A stretch of 64,000 nucleotides of DNA from Photobacterium angustum (lineage in GTDB: Bacteria > Pseudomonadota > Gammaproteobacteria > Enterobacterales > Vibrionaceae). Positions 44,180 to 52,802 of this stretch are shown here, piece after piece; the first letter of the stretch is position 1, and each line of letters opens with the position of its first letter. The DNA lies in contig NZ_PYOM01000006.1 in NCBI RefSeq assembly GCF_003026365.1, positions 62,001-126,000 on the forward strand. Reading direction: 5' to 3'. The position numbers and the translations under genes are program-made. The notes beneath the pieces are model-generated. The model saw nothing but the letters and a program-made list of their open reading frames with translations. It had not been told where the DNA came from and did no database searches.

Positions 44180-44731
44180 TTAATGATTTTCAGCTAGCTG
44201 TTGTTCTTGTGCCTGATGACGTGTCGAATATAGTTTATAGCTCATGATAACAATCACTAGCGCTTTAATGATCATCATTTGTGGATTGCCATAATATCCC
44301 GCCATACCAACAAAACCTGATGTCAGCATTAACATGCGATAATTTTTCAGTGATGTCATATAAAGTGCAGCAACAATAACGGCTAAATCTAAATATTGTA
44401 ATGCGACAGTAATCGTTGGCTCTGCAATGAAGGCACTAATAGCAACATAAGTTATATAGATAATAGCTGATGCCATAATTGCAGCGAGTGTGTGAACTAT
44501 TGCCTTCCCCGTTTTGGTGAAGTCTTTTACATAGCGGTAAGCATTAATCGCATTAACGGAAAGGTTTAAAATTACTTTCGGCCACCATCCCATTAGAATT
44601 GACCAAACAGTATCATTTGTTGCAGATGCAAAAGCAGCATAGCGAGTGAATTTCATGCTGTTAAATATAGTAAGCAGGATATATAAGACGACGGAAGTCC
44701 AGCCTAATACTTCTTTTAATAGATCAACCAA
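44180..44731 (-). CDS. ygjV: YgjV family inner-membrane protein
   Basis: A 183-residue polytopic protein with about five hydrophobic segments. LGWTSVVLYILLTIFNSMKFTRYAAFASATND and the GWWPKVILNLSVNAINAYRYVKDF stretch (quoted in parts) match the Imp-YgjV family. The short cytoplasmic tail is Gln-rich. No transport residues are known. It stands alone with its own terminator. Confidence 0.82.
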   Translation of the reverse strand: MVDLLKEVLGWTSVVLYILLTIFNSMKFTRYAAFASATNDTVWSILMGWWPKVILNLSVNAINAYRYVKDFTKTGKAIVHTLAAIMASAIIYITYVAISAFIAEPTITVALQYLDLAVIVAALYMTSLKNYRMLMLTSGFVGMAGYYGNPQMMIIKALVIVIMSYKLYSTRHQAQEQQLAENH

Positions 44732-44978
44732 TGTAAATATCTCTCAGTGATGTCATTGATAGTAATGACATTTAATAGTGCTTGATTCTGTTTTTTAACG
44801 TTTAAGCAACATTAATTACTTGTTTTTACGCTAATTTCGAGGGATCCTACCACAGTTGTCATTTCCATGACATTAGATGAAGCTTCATATTTCAACTAAT
44901 TTCTTCTTATAAAGAATGAATTAAATGTGCTGAGTTCACAGAAATTATATCTTGTGCGGCGAATCGTTATTTTTGATT

Positions 44979-44994
44979 GGTACGTATAAATACG
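44979..44994 (+). promoter_or_regulatory. Candidate regulator site 1 upstream of the TRAP operon
   Basis: GGTACG-TATAAA-TACG. The second copy lies 67 bp downstream. Possible target of the NarL-type regulator encoded at 49658. Confidence 0.3.
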
Positions 44995-45045
44995 CAGCGT
45001 TAGTTATCGTTTAAGTTATTGATAAATAACAGTTTAAATTTCATC

Positions 45046-45061
45046 GGTACGATTTTATACG
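45046..45061 (+). promoter_or_regulatory. Candidate regulator site 2 upstream of the TRAP operon
   Basis: GGTACG-ATTTTA-TACG, same layout as site 1 with a different spacer. Confidence 0.3.
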
Positions 45062-45197
45062 TGGTTTGTTTTTTGTTTTTATTAACGATTTTTAACTTTT
45101 AATCCGTAGTCCTTCTCATTTTATCTTGTATAGCGTTAAGCCAAAGTATGTTTGAACATCATTTTGTAGCCTAATCATATAAAGCAAGGATGAGTGA

Positions 45198-46292
45198 ATG
45201 ACTATTATTGGTAGCGTAGTGAAACGTGTGGTGAAAAAAAGCCTAATCGTTACACTTGGGTGTGTTGCTATGTTGGCAACAAGCGCACAGGCATCAGAAA
45301 AAGTATACCGTTTAAAATTAGCTGAAACATGGGGACCAAATTTTCCGATTTTTGGTGATGCGACCAAGAACATGGTGGCGATGGCAGAAAAAATGTCTAA
45401 CGGTCGTTTGAAAATTCGTATTGACTCTGCCAATAAGCACAAAGCACCACTCGGTATCTTCGATATGGTGAAATCTGGTCAATACGACATGGGACATTCA
45501 GGCTCGTATTACTGGAAGGGGAAGGTTCCAAACACTTTATACTTTACCTCTATGCCTTTTGGTATGACCCCTGCTGAGCAATATGCGTGGTTTTACCATG
45601 GTGGTGGTATGGAGTTGATGGAGCAAGTCTATTCACCTCATAACTTGCTTTCATTTCCTGGCGGTAATTCAGATATTCAAATGGGGGGATGGTTTCAAAA
45701 AGAGATCAATACCGTTGATGATCTGAAAGGTTTGAAAATGCGAATCCCTGGTTTTGCTGGTGAAATTCTTGCTGAAGTCGGTGCTAAGCCAACCAATATT
45801 GCACCAGGAGAGCTATATACTTCACTTGAGCGAAATACCATTGATGCGCTTGAGTGGGTAGGCCCATCATTAGATTTGCGTATGGGGTTTCATAAAATAG
45901 CGCCTTATTACTACACAGGCTGGCATGAGCCAGGGTCAGAATTACAGTTCTTAGTCAATAAGCGTACATGGGAGCGTTTACCTGCTGATCTGCAAGAGAT
46001 CTTACGTGTTGCAATGCGTACAGCCGCTTATGACATGTATACCCAAGCTACTCATGCAAGCGGTAAAAACTGGTCAACAATTCAACAAACCTACCCTGAT
46101 ATAAAAGTGAAAGATTTCCCGCCAGCAGTAATGAAAGCATTACGTGACGCGAATGATCGCCTCCTTGCACAACATGCAGAAAAAGATGAACAAGCAAAAG
46201 CGATTCAAAAATCACAAGCGGATTATCTAAATCAGGTACGTTCATGGACTAATATATCTCATCGTGCCTACCTTAATAGCCAAGCGCAATAA
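45198..46292 (+). CDS. TRAP transporter substrate-binding protein (DctP/TakP-like)
   Basis: A 364-residue periplasmic binding protein for carboxylates. The signal peptide ends at about residue 33 (TSAQA-SEK). The domain has the DctP_TRAP features: KLAETWGPNF, the KMRIPGFAGEILAEVGA arginine strand (Arg of the carboxylate contact), and PGELYTSLERNTIDALEWVGP. The MVKSGQYDMGHSGSYYWKG segment resembles the 2-oxoacid-binding TakP group, so pyruvate-like acids are a reasonable guess. First gene of a dctP-Q-M operon. AAGGATGAGTGA precedes the ATG. Confidence 0.92.
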   Translation: MTIIGSVVKRVVKKSLIVTLGCVAMLATSAQASEKVYRLKLAETWGPNFPIFGDATKNMVAMAEKMSNGRLKIRIDSANKHKAPLGIFDMVKSGQYDMGHSGSYYWKGKVPNTLYFTSMPFGMTPAEQYAWFYHGGGMELMEQVYSPHNLLSFPGGNSDIQMGGWFQKEINTVDDLKGLKMRIPGFAGEILAEVGAKPTNIAPGELYTSLERNTIDALEWVGPSLDLRMGFHKIAPYYYTGWHEPGSELQFLVNKRTWERLPADLQEILRVAMRTAAYDMYTQATHASGKNWSTIQQTYPDIKVKDFPPAVMKALRDANDRLLAQHAEKDEQAKAIQKSQADYLNQVRSWTNISHRAYLNSQAQ

Positions 46293-46381
46293 GTCTGTTT
46301 AAATAAGGACGTTATTATCCTGCCATTTATGCATATAAGATCGCTGTTATGCGTATTTGGTGGGATTCCATGGAGTAAGGA

Positions 46382-46915
46382 ATGAAAAGTCTGATTACGC
46401 TAGAGCGTTTTTTTAATCGTATTGGTGATGTACTTGGTTGGTTCGCCAGTATCCTATTTTTATTATTATTAGTTAATGTCGTTTATGACGTTGTTATGCG
46501 CTACGTTTTTAATGATGTTTCCATTGCCCTTCAAGAAATGGAATGGCACCTGTTTTCTGCTGTATTTTTACTTGGTGTTCCTTACGCGATCCGTTCTGCG
46601 GGACATGTTCGTGTTGATGTTTTTTATGAGCGTCTATCCCGTAAAAGCCAAGCGATCATTGATATTTTAGGTACACTTTTCTTTCTACTACCTTTTTGTT
46701 TACTGGTGACATGGTATGGCATTGATTTCGCCAAAGAGAGTTATGCATTAGGCGAAACATCTGGCGATCCTGGTGGTCTTGCTTATCGATGGATAATTAA
46801 AGCAATGATCCCTCTTTCATTTGGCTTAATGGCGATCAGTGGCTTAGGGCTGGTTGTTCACTCATTAAATACCTTATTTAATCCGCAGCATGCGGCATTA
46901 AAACAAGATCAGTAA
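46382..46915 (+). CDS. TRAP transporter small permease (DctQ)
   Basis: A 177-residue inner-membrane protein with four transmembrane helices. VMRYVFNDVSIALQEMEWHLF and the GHVRVDVFYERLS loop are the DctQ signatures. It pairs with DctM 13 bp downstream and the binding protein 90 bp upstream. The helper subunit stabilises the large permease. Confidence 0.93.
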   Translation: MKSLITLERFFNRIGDVLGWFASILFLLLLVNVVYDVVMRYVFNDVSIALQEMEWHLFSAVFLLGVPYAIRSAGHVRVDVFYERLSRKSQAIIDILGTLFFLLPFCLLVTWYGIDFAKESYALGETSGDPGGLAYRWIIKAMIPLSFGLMAISGLGLVVHSLNTLFNPQHAALKQDQ

Positions 46916-46927
46916 AGGAATACGTCA

Positions 46928-48214
46928 ATGATCGGAATCGTGATGTTTTTTGTCGCATTATTTGCCTTATTACTGGGCTTTCCTGTGGCATTTACTTTCG
47001 GCGGAATAGCCTTAATTTTTGGTGTTTGGGCTGAAGGTTTCGACATGTTTGCATTTATGCCTTATCGCATTCAGTCAATCATGGAAAATACGGTACTTAT
47101 GGCGGTGCCACTGTTTGTTTTTATGGGCTTAGTACTACAGAAAACCCGTTTAGCGGAGCAATTATTAGAATCGATGGGGCGTCTGTTTGGTGGCGTTCGT
47201 GGTGGTATTGCTATTTCGACTGTATTAGTCGGTGCATTATTAGCGGCATCAACGGGTGTGGTAGGGGCATCTGTTGTTGCGATGGGGCTTATCTCATTAC
47301 CCGTCATGCTCAAATATAATTACGATAAAGGCCTTGCGTGTGGAACCATCTGTGCTTCGGGGACATTAGGACAAATTATTCCACCATCGATTGTATTAAT
47401 ATTATTGGGTGATGTGCTAGGTGTCCCTGTTGGTGATTTATTTCAGGCCGCTATTTTACCGGGCTTTGTATTGGTAGGTGCGTACGTCGCTTATATTTTA
47501 ATTTATGCCAAGCTTAACCCTGAAGCGGCGCAGCCAATTGAGCGTGATGACAGTATTAGTCGATCGCAAGAGGTTTTTACTGCTTTAAAAGCGGTTATTC
47601 CGCCATTAGCGTTAATTATCGTAGTGCTAGGTTCTATCTTTGCAGGTATTGCAACGCCTACAGAGTCTGCTGCATTAGGTGGATTTGGCGCGATTGTGTT
47701 AGCCATTTTATATCGCATGTTTAGTTGGAAAATGATCTATGAGGCAGCAAAAGAAACGGTAAAAGTCACGGCAATGGTCTTTGCTATTTTGTTAGGTGCG
47801 ACCGCATTTTCGATGGCATTTACCTACACGGGTGGTGATTACTTAGTTGAAGAATGGATGATGGCGCTACCCGGTGAAAAGTGGGGATTTTTGATCATCA
47901 CTATGCTGGTTATTTTAATTCTTGGTTTCTTTATCGATTTTGTTGAGATCTGTTTCATTATCGTACCGATTTTAGCGCCTGTTGCTGAAGCTATGGGATT
48001 AAATATGACTTGGTTTGCCATACTTGTCGCGATGAACTTACAAACTTCATTTTTAACACCGCCATTTGGCTTTAGTTTGTTTTACTTGAAAGGTGTTGCA
48101 CCTGCAGGTGTCACGACACGTGATATTTACCGTGGAGTTATGCCATTTATCGCTATTCAAATTGCGGTACTGGCTTCTATTTTGATCTTCCCGAATTTCT
48201 ATGGCATGGGTTAA
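46928..48214 (+). CDS. TRAP transporter large permease (DctM)
   Basis: A 428-residue sodium-driven permease with 12 or more hydrophobic segments. Family motifs GIAISTVLVGALLAASTGVVGASV, GTLGQIIPPSIVLIL and NLQTSFLTPPFGFSLFYLKGVAP are seen (quoted in part). Start AAAGGAATACGTCA-ATG, 12 bp after dctQ. A terminator follows at 48267-48292, then the two-component genes. Confidence 0.95.
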   Translation: MIGIVMFFVALFALLLGFPVAFTFGGIALIFGVWAEGFDMFAFMPYRIQSIMENTVLMAVPLFVFMGLVLQKTRLAEQLLESMGRLFGGVRGGIAISTVLVGALLAASTGVVGASVVAMGLISLPVMLKYNYDKGLACGTICASGTLGQIIPPSIVLILLGDVLGVPVGDLFQAAILPGFVLVGAYVAYILIYAKLNPEAAQPIERDDSISRSQEVFTALKAVIPPLALIIVVLGSIFAGIATPTESAALGGFGAIVLAILYRMFSWKMIYEAAKETVKVTAMVFAILLGATAFSMAFTYTGGDYLVEEWMMALPGEKWGFLIITMLVILILGFFIDFVEICFIIVPILAPVAEAMGLNMTWFAILVAMNLQTSFLTPPFGFSLFYLKGVAPAGVTTRDIYRGVMPFIAIQIAVLASILIFPNFYGMG

Positions 48215-48266
48215 TATTGATAATGTGATCTATAAAAGTAAAAAATGATAATAAGTTGTTAATATA

Positions 48267-48292
48267 AGCTGGTGGTAAAACATCAGCTTTTT
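48267..48292 (+). terminator. Terminator or attenuator after the TRAP operon
   Basis: AGCTGGTG pairs with CATCAGCT (one G-T pair) around GTAAAA, then TTTTTG. It lies only 18 bp before the histidine-kinase start, so partial read-through would couple the two units. Confidence 0.7.
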
Positions 48293-48309
48293 GCTGTTTG
48301 GAGGTCTCT

Positions 48310-49677
48310 ATGCCATTAAAAGCAAAACTGATCTTATTAACCTTATTACCGTTACTGATTGTGACCGCCAGTATCAGTTGGATATCGATTTATCAGGCAA
48401 AAACTTTAGGCCAGAAAGAAGTTACTGTTTTTCGTGATAGTTTAATTGATGCTAAAGAAGCCGCATTGAAAGATAGCGTAGATCTTGCCTTAAATGCCAT
48501 CTCTCATATTTACCACGATTCTACAATTGATATTGATTTAGCGCAGCAGCGTGTTAAGGCAATATTGACTAATTTACGTTATGGAAAAGACGGTTACTTT
48601 TTTGTTTATGATAAAAATGGAGTCAGTTTAGTCCATCCGATCATGCCTGAGTTGATTGGTAAAAATCTTATTAATATACAAGATGAACAAGGCGATTATT
48701 TAATTGCGTCTTTGTTATCACAAGCACGAAGTGGGGGCGGCTATCATCAGTATTTATGGCAGAAACCATCAACGGGAGAAACGGTTACTAAGTTAAGTTA
48801 TTCCGCATGGTTAGATAAGTGGGATTGGATGATTGGCACTGGACTCTATATTGAAGATGTTAGCCAAGATGTTGCGACTATGCAGCAAGCGATTAACCAT
48901 AATATTGATACGATCTTCTTTTCCATTGTGGTGATATTAACAGTAACTGTCGCAGTAATTATCGTGATTACACTGGCAATTAACTTACATGAACATCGAT
49001 TGGCTGATAGAAATCTTAAAGAGTTAGCGCATAAAACGGTGCTATTTCAGGAAGCTGAAAAAAAACATGTCGCACGAGAATTACATGATGGGATAAACCA
49101 GCTATTAGTCTCAAGTAAATGTCACTTAGAGTTACTTAGTCTTCAGTCCATTGATGTAAAGTTTGTCGATTACCTGAATAAATCGATGCATTCATTAACA
49201 TTAGCGATTAATGAAGTAAGACATATTTCTCATAAATTACGCCCCAGCTCTCTGGATGATATTGGTTTAGAAGCGGCACTCACAACATTATTGCAAGACT
49301 ATCAATCTCACGCCGGTACATCAGTTGATATGTTATTTGATACAAAGGCTGGAAAGCTAGATTCTGATGTTGCAACAACACTTTATCGGGTTGTACAAGA
49401 ATCACTGAATAATATTGTTAAGCATGCAGATGCGACGCATGTTGAAGTGCATTTGAAACAACTTGGAAAGTTATTGCAATTGATCATTCGAGATAATGGA
49501 AAAGGATTTGATAGCCAAAATCGTTATCATTTAAAAGGGATTGGTTTGCGAAATATGCGCGAGCGAGTGGAGTTTATTGGTGGCGAATTTGATCTTAATA
49601 GTGAGCCCGGATTTGGTACTGAACTTACCGTATTATTAAACTTGGATGGTTTAGTGTATGACAGAACAAACGATTAA
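48310..49677 (+). CDS. Cache-domain sensor histidine kinase (HisKA_3)
   Basis: A 455-residue inner-membrane sensor from ATG 48310, which has a near-perfect GGAGG 6 nt upstream (a TTG at 48298 is in frame but unsupported). Two transmembrane helices (about 7-27 and 195-220) flank a periplasmic sCache_2 domain with GYFFVYDKNGVSLVHP, the type that binds small carboxylates. The cytoplasmic part has the HisKA_3 phosphorylation site ARELHDGINQ and a HATPase_c domain with DNGKGF. Its place behind the TRAP operon suggests it senses the transported acid. Confidence 0.93.
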   Translation: MPLKAKLILLTLLPLLIVTASISWISIYQAKTLGQKEVTVFRDSLIDAKEAALKDSVDLALNAISHIYHDSTIDIDLAQQRVKAILTNLRYGKDGYFFVYDKNGVSLVHPIMPELIGKNLINIQDEQGDYLIASLLSQARSGGGYHQYLWQKPSTGETVTKLSYSAWLDKWDWMIGTGLYIEDVSQDVATMQQAINHNIDTIFFSIVVILTVTVAVIIVITLAINLHEHRLADRNLKELAHKTVLFQEAEKKHVARELHDGINQLLVSSKCHLELLSLQSIDVKFVDYLNKSMHSLTLAINEVRHISHKLRPSSLDDIGLEAALTTLLQDYQSHAGTSVDMLFDTKAGKLDSDVATTLYRVVQESLNNIVKHADATHVEVHLKQLGKLLQLIIRDNGKGFDSQNRYHLKGIGLRNMRERVEFIGGEFDLNSEPGFGTELTVLLNLDGLVYDRTND

Positions 49678-50302
49678 AATTGTGATAGTCGATGATCATC
49701 AAGTGGTGATTGATGGTTTTATGGCAAGGTTACAATTAGAGCCTGATATCGAGGTCATTGGTACTGCAAGTAATGGTTTAGAGGCACTAGATACCGTCAG
49801 TTATCTTCAACCTGACGTTATTTTAATGGATATCAGTATGCCCATCATGAACGGTATTGATGCAACAGAGCAAATTAAAAAAACACTGCCTAATGCAAAA
49901 GTATTGATGCTGACGATGCATGATAACCGTGAATATATCATGAAGGTGATGCAGGTTGGTGCAATGGGCTATATGTTGAAAGAAATTTCGGCAGAAAAAA
50001 TGGTTCAAGCGATTAAAACGGTGAATCAAGGAGCGACATATTTTTGTGAAACGACGAGCCAAACCATTTTTACTCAGACATCTTCACCAGTGAAAAGCCT
50101 TGATATTAATCCTTTGAGTCGCCGAGAAGAAAGGGTACTTAAACATGTCGCACAAGGATTAAGTAGTAAGCAAATAGCTAAAACATTAGAGATTAGTTAT
50201 CGGACCGTTGAGACGCATCGTCAGAATATTAAACATAAGCTTGAATTGCATTCAACAGCCGAGTTAGCGAAATATGCATTAGAAAAAGGGCTTATTGAAT
50301 AG
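49658..50302 (+). CDS. NarL/FixJ-family response regulator
   Basis: A 214-residue regulator, overlapping the kinase gene by 20 bp. The receiver domain has DD at 12-13, the phosphoacceptor Asp58 in ILMDISMP, Thr86-region LMLTMH and K in MLKEIS. The C-terminal LuxR-type helix-turn-helix covers about 150-210 (LSRREERVLKHVAQGLSSKQIA). It probably controls the TRAP operon and possibly uses the repeated GGTACG-N6-TACG motif. Confidence 0.94.
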   Translation: MTEQTIKIVIVDDHQVVIDGFMARLQLEPDIEVIGTASNGLEALDTVSYLQPDVILMDISMPIMNGIDATEQIKKTLPNAKVLMLTMHDNREYIMKVMQVGAMGYMLKEISAEKMVQAIKTVNQGATYFCETTSQTIFTQTSSPVKSLDINPLSRREERVLKHVAQGLSSKQIAKTLEISYRTVETHRQNIKHKLELHSTAELAKYALEKGLIE

Positions 50303-50382
50303 TATTGCTAATGTACTCTTGAGCGTTATTTGAAATGGTCGTACAGATAATAAGCACCTGATAAAAATAATGAATAAAGATG

Positions 50383-50411
50383 TTTACAAGCTCAGCTTAA
50401 CTACGTATTAT
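50383..50411 (+). promoter_or_regulatory. Promoter of tRNA-Ser copy 1
   Basis: TTTACA, 17-bp spacer, TATTAT, then a GC-rich discriminator TCGCGGC, the pattern of stringently controlled stable-RNA promoters. Confidence 0.85.
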
Positions 50412-50421
50412 TCGCGGCATT

Positions 50422-50512
50422 GGAGAGATGGCTGAGTGGTTGAAAGCACCGGTCTTGAAAACCGGCATACGTTTATAGCGTATCTAGGGTTCAAATCCCT
50501 ATCTCTCCGCCA
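50422..50512 (+). tRNA. tRNA-Ser (anticodon UGA), copy 1
   Basis: Acceptor arms GGAGAGA and TCTCTCC, CCA encoded. Anticodon stem CCGGT/ACCGG closes the loop CTTGAAA, giving UGA. A long class-II variable arm (ATACGTTTATAGCGTAT) is present as required for serine. TC-loop GGTTCAAATCC. 91 nt with CCA. The same sequence occurs at 54881 and 58181. tRNA-Asp follows 40 bp downstream and may share the transcript. Confidence 0.98.
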
Positions 50513-50552
50513 TATTCTAGAGATTCGATATTATCGGGTTTCATAAAGAATT

Positions 50553-50629
50553 GGAGCGGTAGTTCAGTTGGTTAGAATACCGGCCTGTCACGCCGGGGGT
50601 CGCGGGTTCGAGTCCCGTCCGCTCCGCCA
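50553..50629 (+). tRNA. tRNA-Asp (anticodon GUC)
   Basis: Acceptor arms GGAGCGG and CCGCTCC, encoded CCA. Anticodon arm CCGGC-CTGTCAC-GCCGG gives GUC. D-loop AGTTGGTTAGA, T-loop GGTTCGAGTCC. 77 nt with CCA. It lacks its own promoter and is probably cotranscribed with tRNA-Ser copy 1. Confidence 0.98.
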
Positions 50630-50637
50630 ATACAACG

Positions 50638-50668
50638 AAGCCCCGTCAGCAATGACGGGGCTTTTTTG
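50638..50668 (+). terminator. Terminator in repeat unit 1
   Basis: AAGCCCCGTCA, GCAA loop, TGACGGGGCTT, T-run. Confidence 0.93.
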
Positions 50669-50765
50669 TATCTAAAATTTGATTGTTGTTGGTATGTCTT
50701 GATGCACCTAGCCGAGGTCGAGAGCCCCGCTGGAATGCCAGCCCAGCCGTTCCGCCAATACAACG

Positions 50766-50796
50766 AAGCCCCGTCAGCAATGACGGGGCTTTTTTG
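50766..50796 (+). terminator. Terminator in repeat unit 2
   Basis: Same sequence as in unit 1. Confidence 0.9.
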
Positions 50797-50893
50797 TATC
50801 TAAAATTTGATTGTTGTTGGTATGTCTTGATGCACCTAGCCGAGGTCGAGAGCCCCGCTGGAATGCCAGCTCAGCCGTTCCGCCAACACAACG

Positions 50894-50924
50894 AAGCCTC
50901 GTCAGTAATGACGGGGCTTTTTTG
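50894..50924 (+). terminator. Terminator in repeat unit 3
   Basis: AAGCCTCGTCA, GTAA loop, TGACGGGGCTT: one C-to-T change in the left arm gives a wobble pair. Confidence 0.85.
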
Positions 50925-51089
50925 TATCTAAAATTTAAACTGTTGTTGGTATGTCTTGATGCACCTAGCCGAGGTCGAGAGTCCCGCTGGAATGTTAGGG
51001 CTTCTTAATGCAGAAAACCTGCCATTCACACTGTAAATCAATAGTACAGTAAAAGCCAAACAACGACCTGTTTGGCTTTAGAGGTTGGT

Positions 51090-51713
51090 TTATTCGCCGT
51101 TATATTGTAATTCTAACGCTTGAGCTGTTTGATAGCCTTGATGTGTTTGTAACTGCTCTGCGTAACGTTGAATATTTGGAAACGCAGCTAATACGCCATA
51201 GTTACCAAGGATTTCAGCAATAAATGACATCATGAAATCGGCACCCGTTAAACGCTCTTCTATAAGGTAAGTTTTATCAGCTAACCGTTGATCAAAATAT
51301 TGCATTACTTTCTGAGTTTCCATGTCAGCATAATCGCCAAGAAAATTCATTTTGGCACCATCTTTGGTGACAAACATCTTTAAAAGTAACGGTAAAATAG
51401 CTGAACTTTCGGCAAAATGTAGCCATTGGATATAATCAATATAGGCTTGAGTGCCACGTTCAGGCATAAATTTACCTTTACCATAAGTCACAATTAAATA
51501 TTCTGTGATAGCGCCTGATTCGGTAATGATCATTCCGTTATCTTCCAATACCGGTGATTTACCAAGTGGATGAACACTCTTAAGCTCTGGTGGCGCAAGA
51601 AATGTGACTTTGTCTCGGCAGTAAGGTTGAATTTTATATTCAACACCTAGCTCTTCAAGTAGCCAGATAATACGCTTTGAACGAGATTGATTAAGATGGT
51701 GCAATATGATCAT
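51090..51713 (-). CDS. Glutathione S-transferase family protein
   Basis: A 207-residue cytoplasmic GST. N-terminal thioredoxin-like domain: HHLNQSRSKRIIWLLEELGVEYKI, the Ser8/Arg11 region contacting glutathione, VHPLGKSPVLEDNG with cis-Pro, and ESGAITEYL with the Glu-Ser glutathione gamma-Glu contact. The all-alpha C-terminal domain has LTGADFMMSF. It lies 22 bp downstream of curA, same strand, so it is probably cotranscribed and acts on the same electrophiles. Confidence 0.93.
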   Translation of the reverse strand: MIILHHLNQSRSKRIIWLLEELGVEYKIQPYCRDKVTFLAPPELKSVHPLGKSPVLEDNGMIITESGAITEYLIVTYGKGKFMPERGTQAYIDYIQWLHFAESSAILPLLLKMFVTKDGAKMNFLGDYADMETQKVMQYFDQRLADKTYLIEERLTGADFMMSFIAEILGNYGVLAAFPNIQRYAEQLQTHQGYQTAQALELQYNGE

Positions 51714-51735
51714 GATAAGTCCTTTTTAGGTTTAG

Positions 51736-52755
51736 TTAGCTAACTTTAACTACAACTTTGCCGAAGTTTTTACCTTCAAGTAAGCCAATAAAAGCTTGTG
51801 GAGCTTGCTCTAGGCCTTCGACTCTATCTTCACGGTAATGAATTTTGCCTGCAGCAAGCCATTGCGACATTTGTTGTGCAAATTCGTCATAACGGTGAGC
51901 ATAATCGTCAAAGATAATGAAACCTTGCATCTTGATACGCTTAACCAGTAGTTGTCCCATTAGCATATTCATACGATCTGGACCGTCTGGAAGCGATGTT
52001 GCATTGTATTGAGAAATCAAGCCACAAAGCGGAATTCGTGCACCTGTATTAAGTAGAGGAAGCACTGCATCAAAGACTTTACCGCCAACATTTTCATAAT
52101 AAATATCAATGCCATCGGTACATGCATCCGCTAATTGTTGCGCAAAGTCAGCAGCACGGTGATCAATACATTCATCAAATCCTAATGTCTCTTTTGCGTA
52201 TTGGCATTTTTCGTCACCACCTGCGATACCAACAACACGACAGCCTTTTATCTTACCAATTTGACCAACCATAGATCCTACTGCGCCAGTTGCTGCAGCA
52301 ACAACGATAGTCTCACCTTGTTTCGGTTGGCCGATATCGAGTAGCCCCATGTATGCGGTAAAGCCAGGCATACCCATTACTCCTAATGCATAGGATGGGT
52401 GAGTGGGGTGCATTCCTAACTTTATTAATCCTTCACCATTTGAAACGGCATAATCTTGCCAACCAGAATACGCTAATACCCATTCACCCACTTGATACTC
52501 TGGGTGGTGAGAAGCCGTTACTTGGCATACCGTGCCACCGACCATCACTTCATTAATACCTACAGGCTCAGCATAGGATTTTTTATCACTCATACGTCCA
52601 CGCATATAAGGGTCGAGTGAGAGATAAACGGCTTTAAGTAGTAACTCGCCTTGTTGCGGGGTTGGGATCGATGTTTCTATTAAATGGAAGTTTTCAGGTT
52701 TTGGTGCGCCTACAGGACGAGAGGCTAATAGTAGTTGGCGATTAGTGGCTGTCAT
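51736..52755 (-). CDS. curA: NADPH-dependent enone reductase, CurA-like
   Basis: A 339-residue medium-chain dehydrogenase/reductase of the leukotriene B4 12-hydroxydehydrogenase type, which reduces alpha,beta-unsaturated ketones with NADPH. DPYMRGRMSD near residue 48 and AATGAVGSMVGQIGKIKGCRVVGIAGG near 155-180 are the family signatures; no zinc ligands. It matches E. coli CurA (curcumin reductase). AAGGAAAA precedes the ATG. A TAGAC-N5-GTCTA operator sits 21 bp upstream of the start. Confidence 0.9.
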   Translation of the reverse strand: MTATNRQLLLASRPVGAPKPENFHLIETSIPTPQQGELLLKAVYLSLDPYMRGRMSDKKSYAEPVGINEVMVGGTVCQVTASHHPEYQVGEWVLAYSGWQDYAVSNGEGLIKLGMHPTHPSYALGVMGMPGFTAYMGLLDIGQPKQGETIVVAAATGAVGSMVGQIGKIKGCRVVGIAGGDEKCQYAKETLGFDECIDHRAADFAQQLADACTDGIDIYYENVGGKVFDAVLPLLNTGARIPLCGLISQYNATSLPDGPDRMNMLMGQLLVKRIKMQGFIIFDDYAHRYDEFAQQMSQWLAAGKIHYREDRVEGLEQAPQAFIGLLEGKNFGKVVVKVS

Positions 52756-52775
52756 TGCTGATTTTCCTTTTCAAT

Positions 52776-52790
52776 TAGACCAGTCGTCTA
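52776..52790 (-). promoter_or_regulatory. TetR operator upstream of curA
   Basis: TAGAC-CAGTC-GTCTA. The same 15-mer occurs at 53505. Its left edge lies 21 nt upstream of the curA start. Confidence 0.85.
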
Positions 52791-52802
52791 GTTGTTATTT
52801 CA

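Larger units (their letters stand above)
44732..45197. other. Intergenic region between ygjV and the TRAP operon
   Basis: About 465 bp without a credible ORF. It holds the ygjV promoter at the left, and at the right the promoter of the TRAP operon. The two motifs GGTACG-N6-TACG at 44979-44994 and 45046-45061 are the only notable signals. Confidence 0.4.
50623..50996 (+). repeat. Three 128-bp tandem repeats extending from the tRNA-Asp 3' end
   Basis: Units start at 50623, 50751 and 50879 with TCCGCCAAYACAACGAAG, the first inside the end of tRNA-Asp. Units 1 and 2 appear to differ at one base; unit 3 is more divergent and breaks off near 50996. Each unit carries a GTCA-loop-TGAC terminator hairpin and, near its end, a GC-rich stretch (GGTCGAGAGCCCCGCTGG, then CCAGCCCAGCCGTTCCGCCA) that resembles the 3' part of tRNA-Asp. 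E. coli tyrT has similar 3'-end repeats. Confidence 0.9.

Noticed and set aside
44979-45000. Sigma54 promoter for the TRAP operon
   Set aside because: TGGTAC is followed by TATAAATACG rather than TTGCA at the right distance, and the encoded regulator is NarL-type, not an NtrC-type activator.
50623-50996. Regular repeats as a CRISPR array
   Set aside because: Units are 128 bp, contiguous and carry terminators; no short repeat with unique spacers and no cas genes.
50683-51008. Open frames across the tandem repeats as protein genes (82 and 65 codons)
   Set aside because: They exist only because the repeat length leaves frames open; no ribosome-binding site and they cross terminators.
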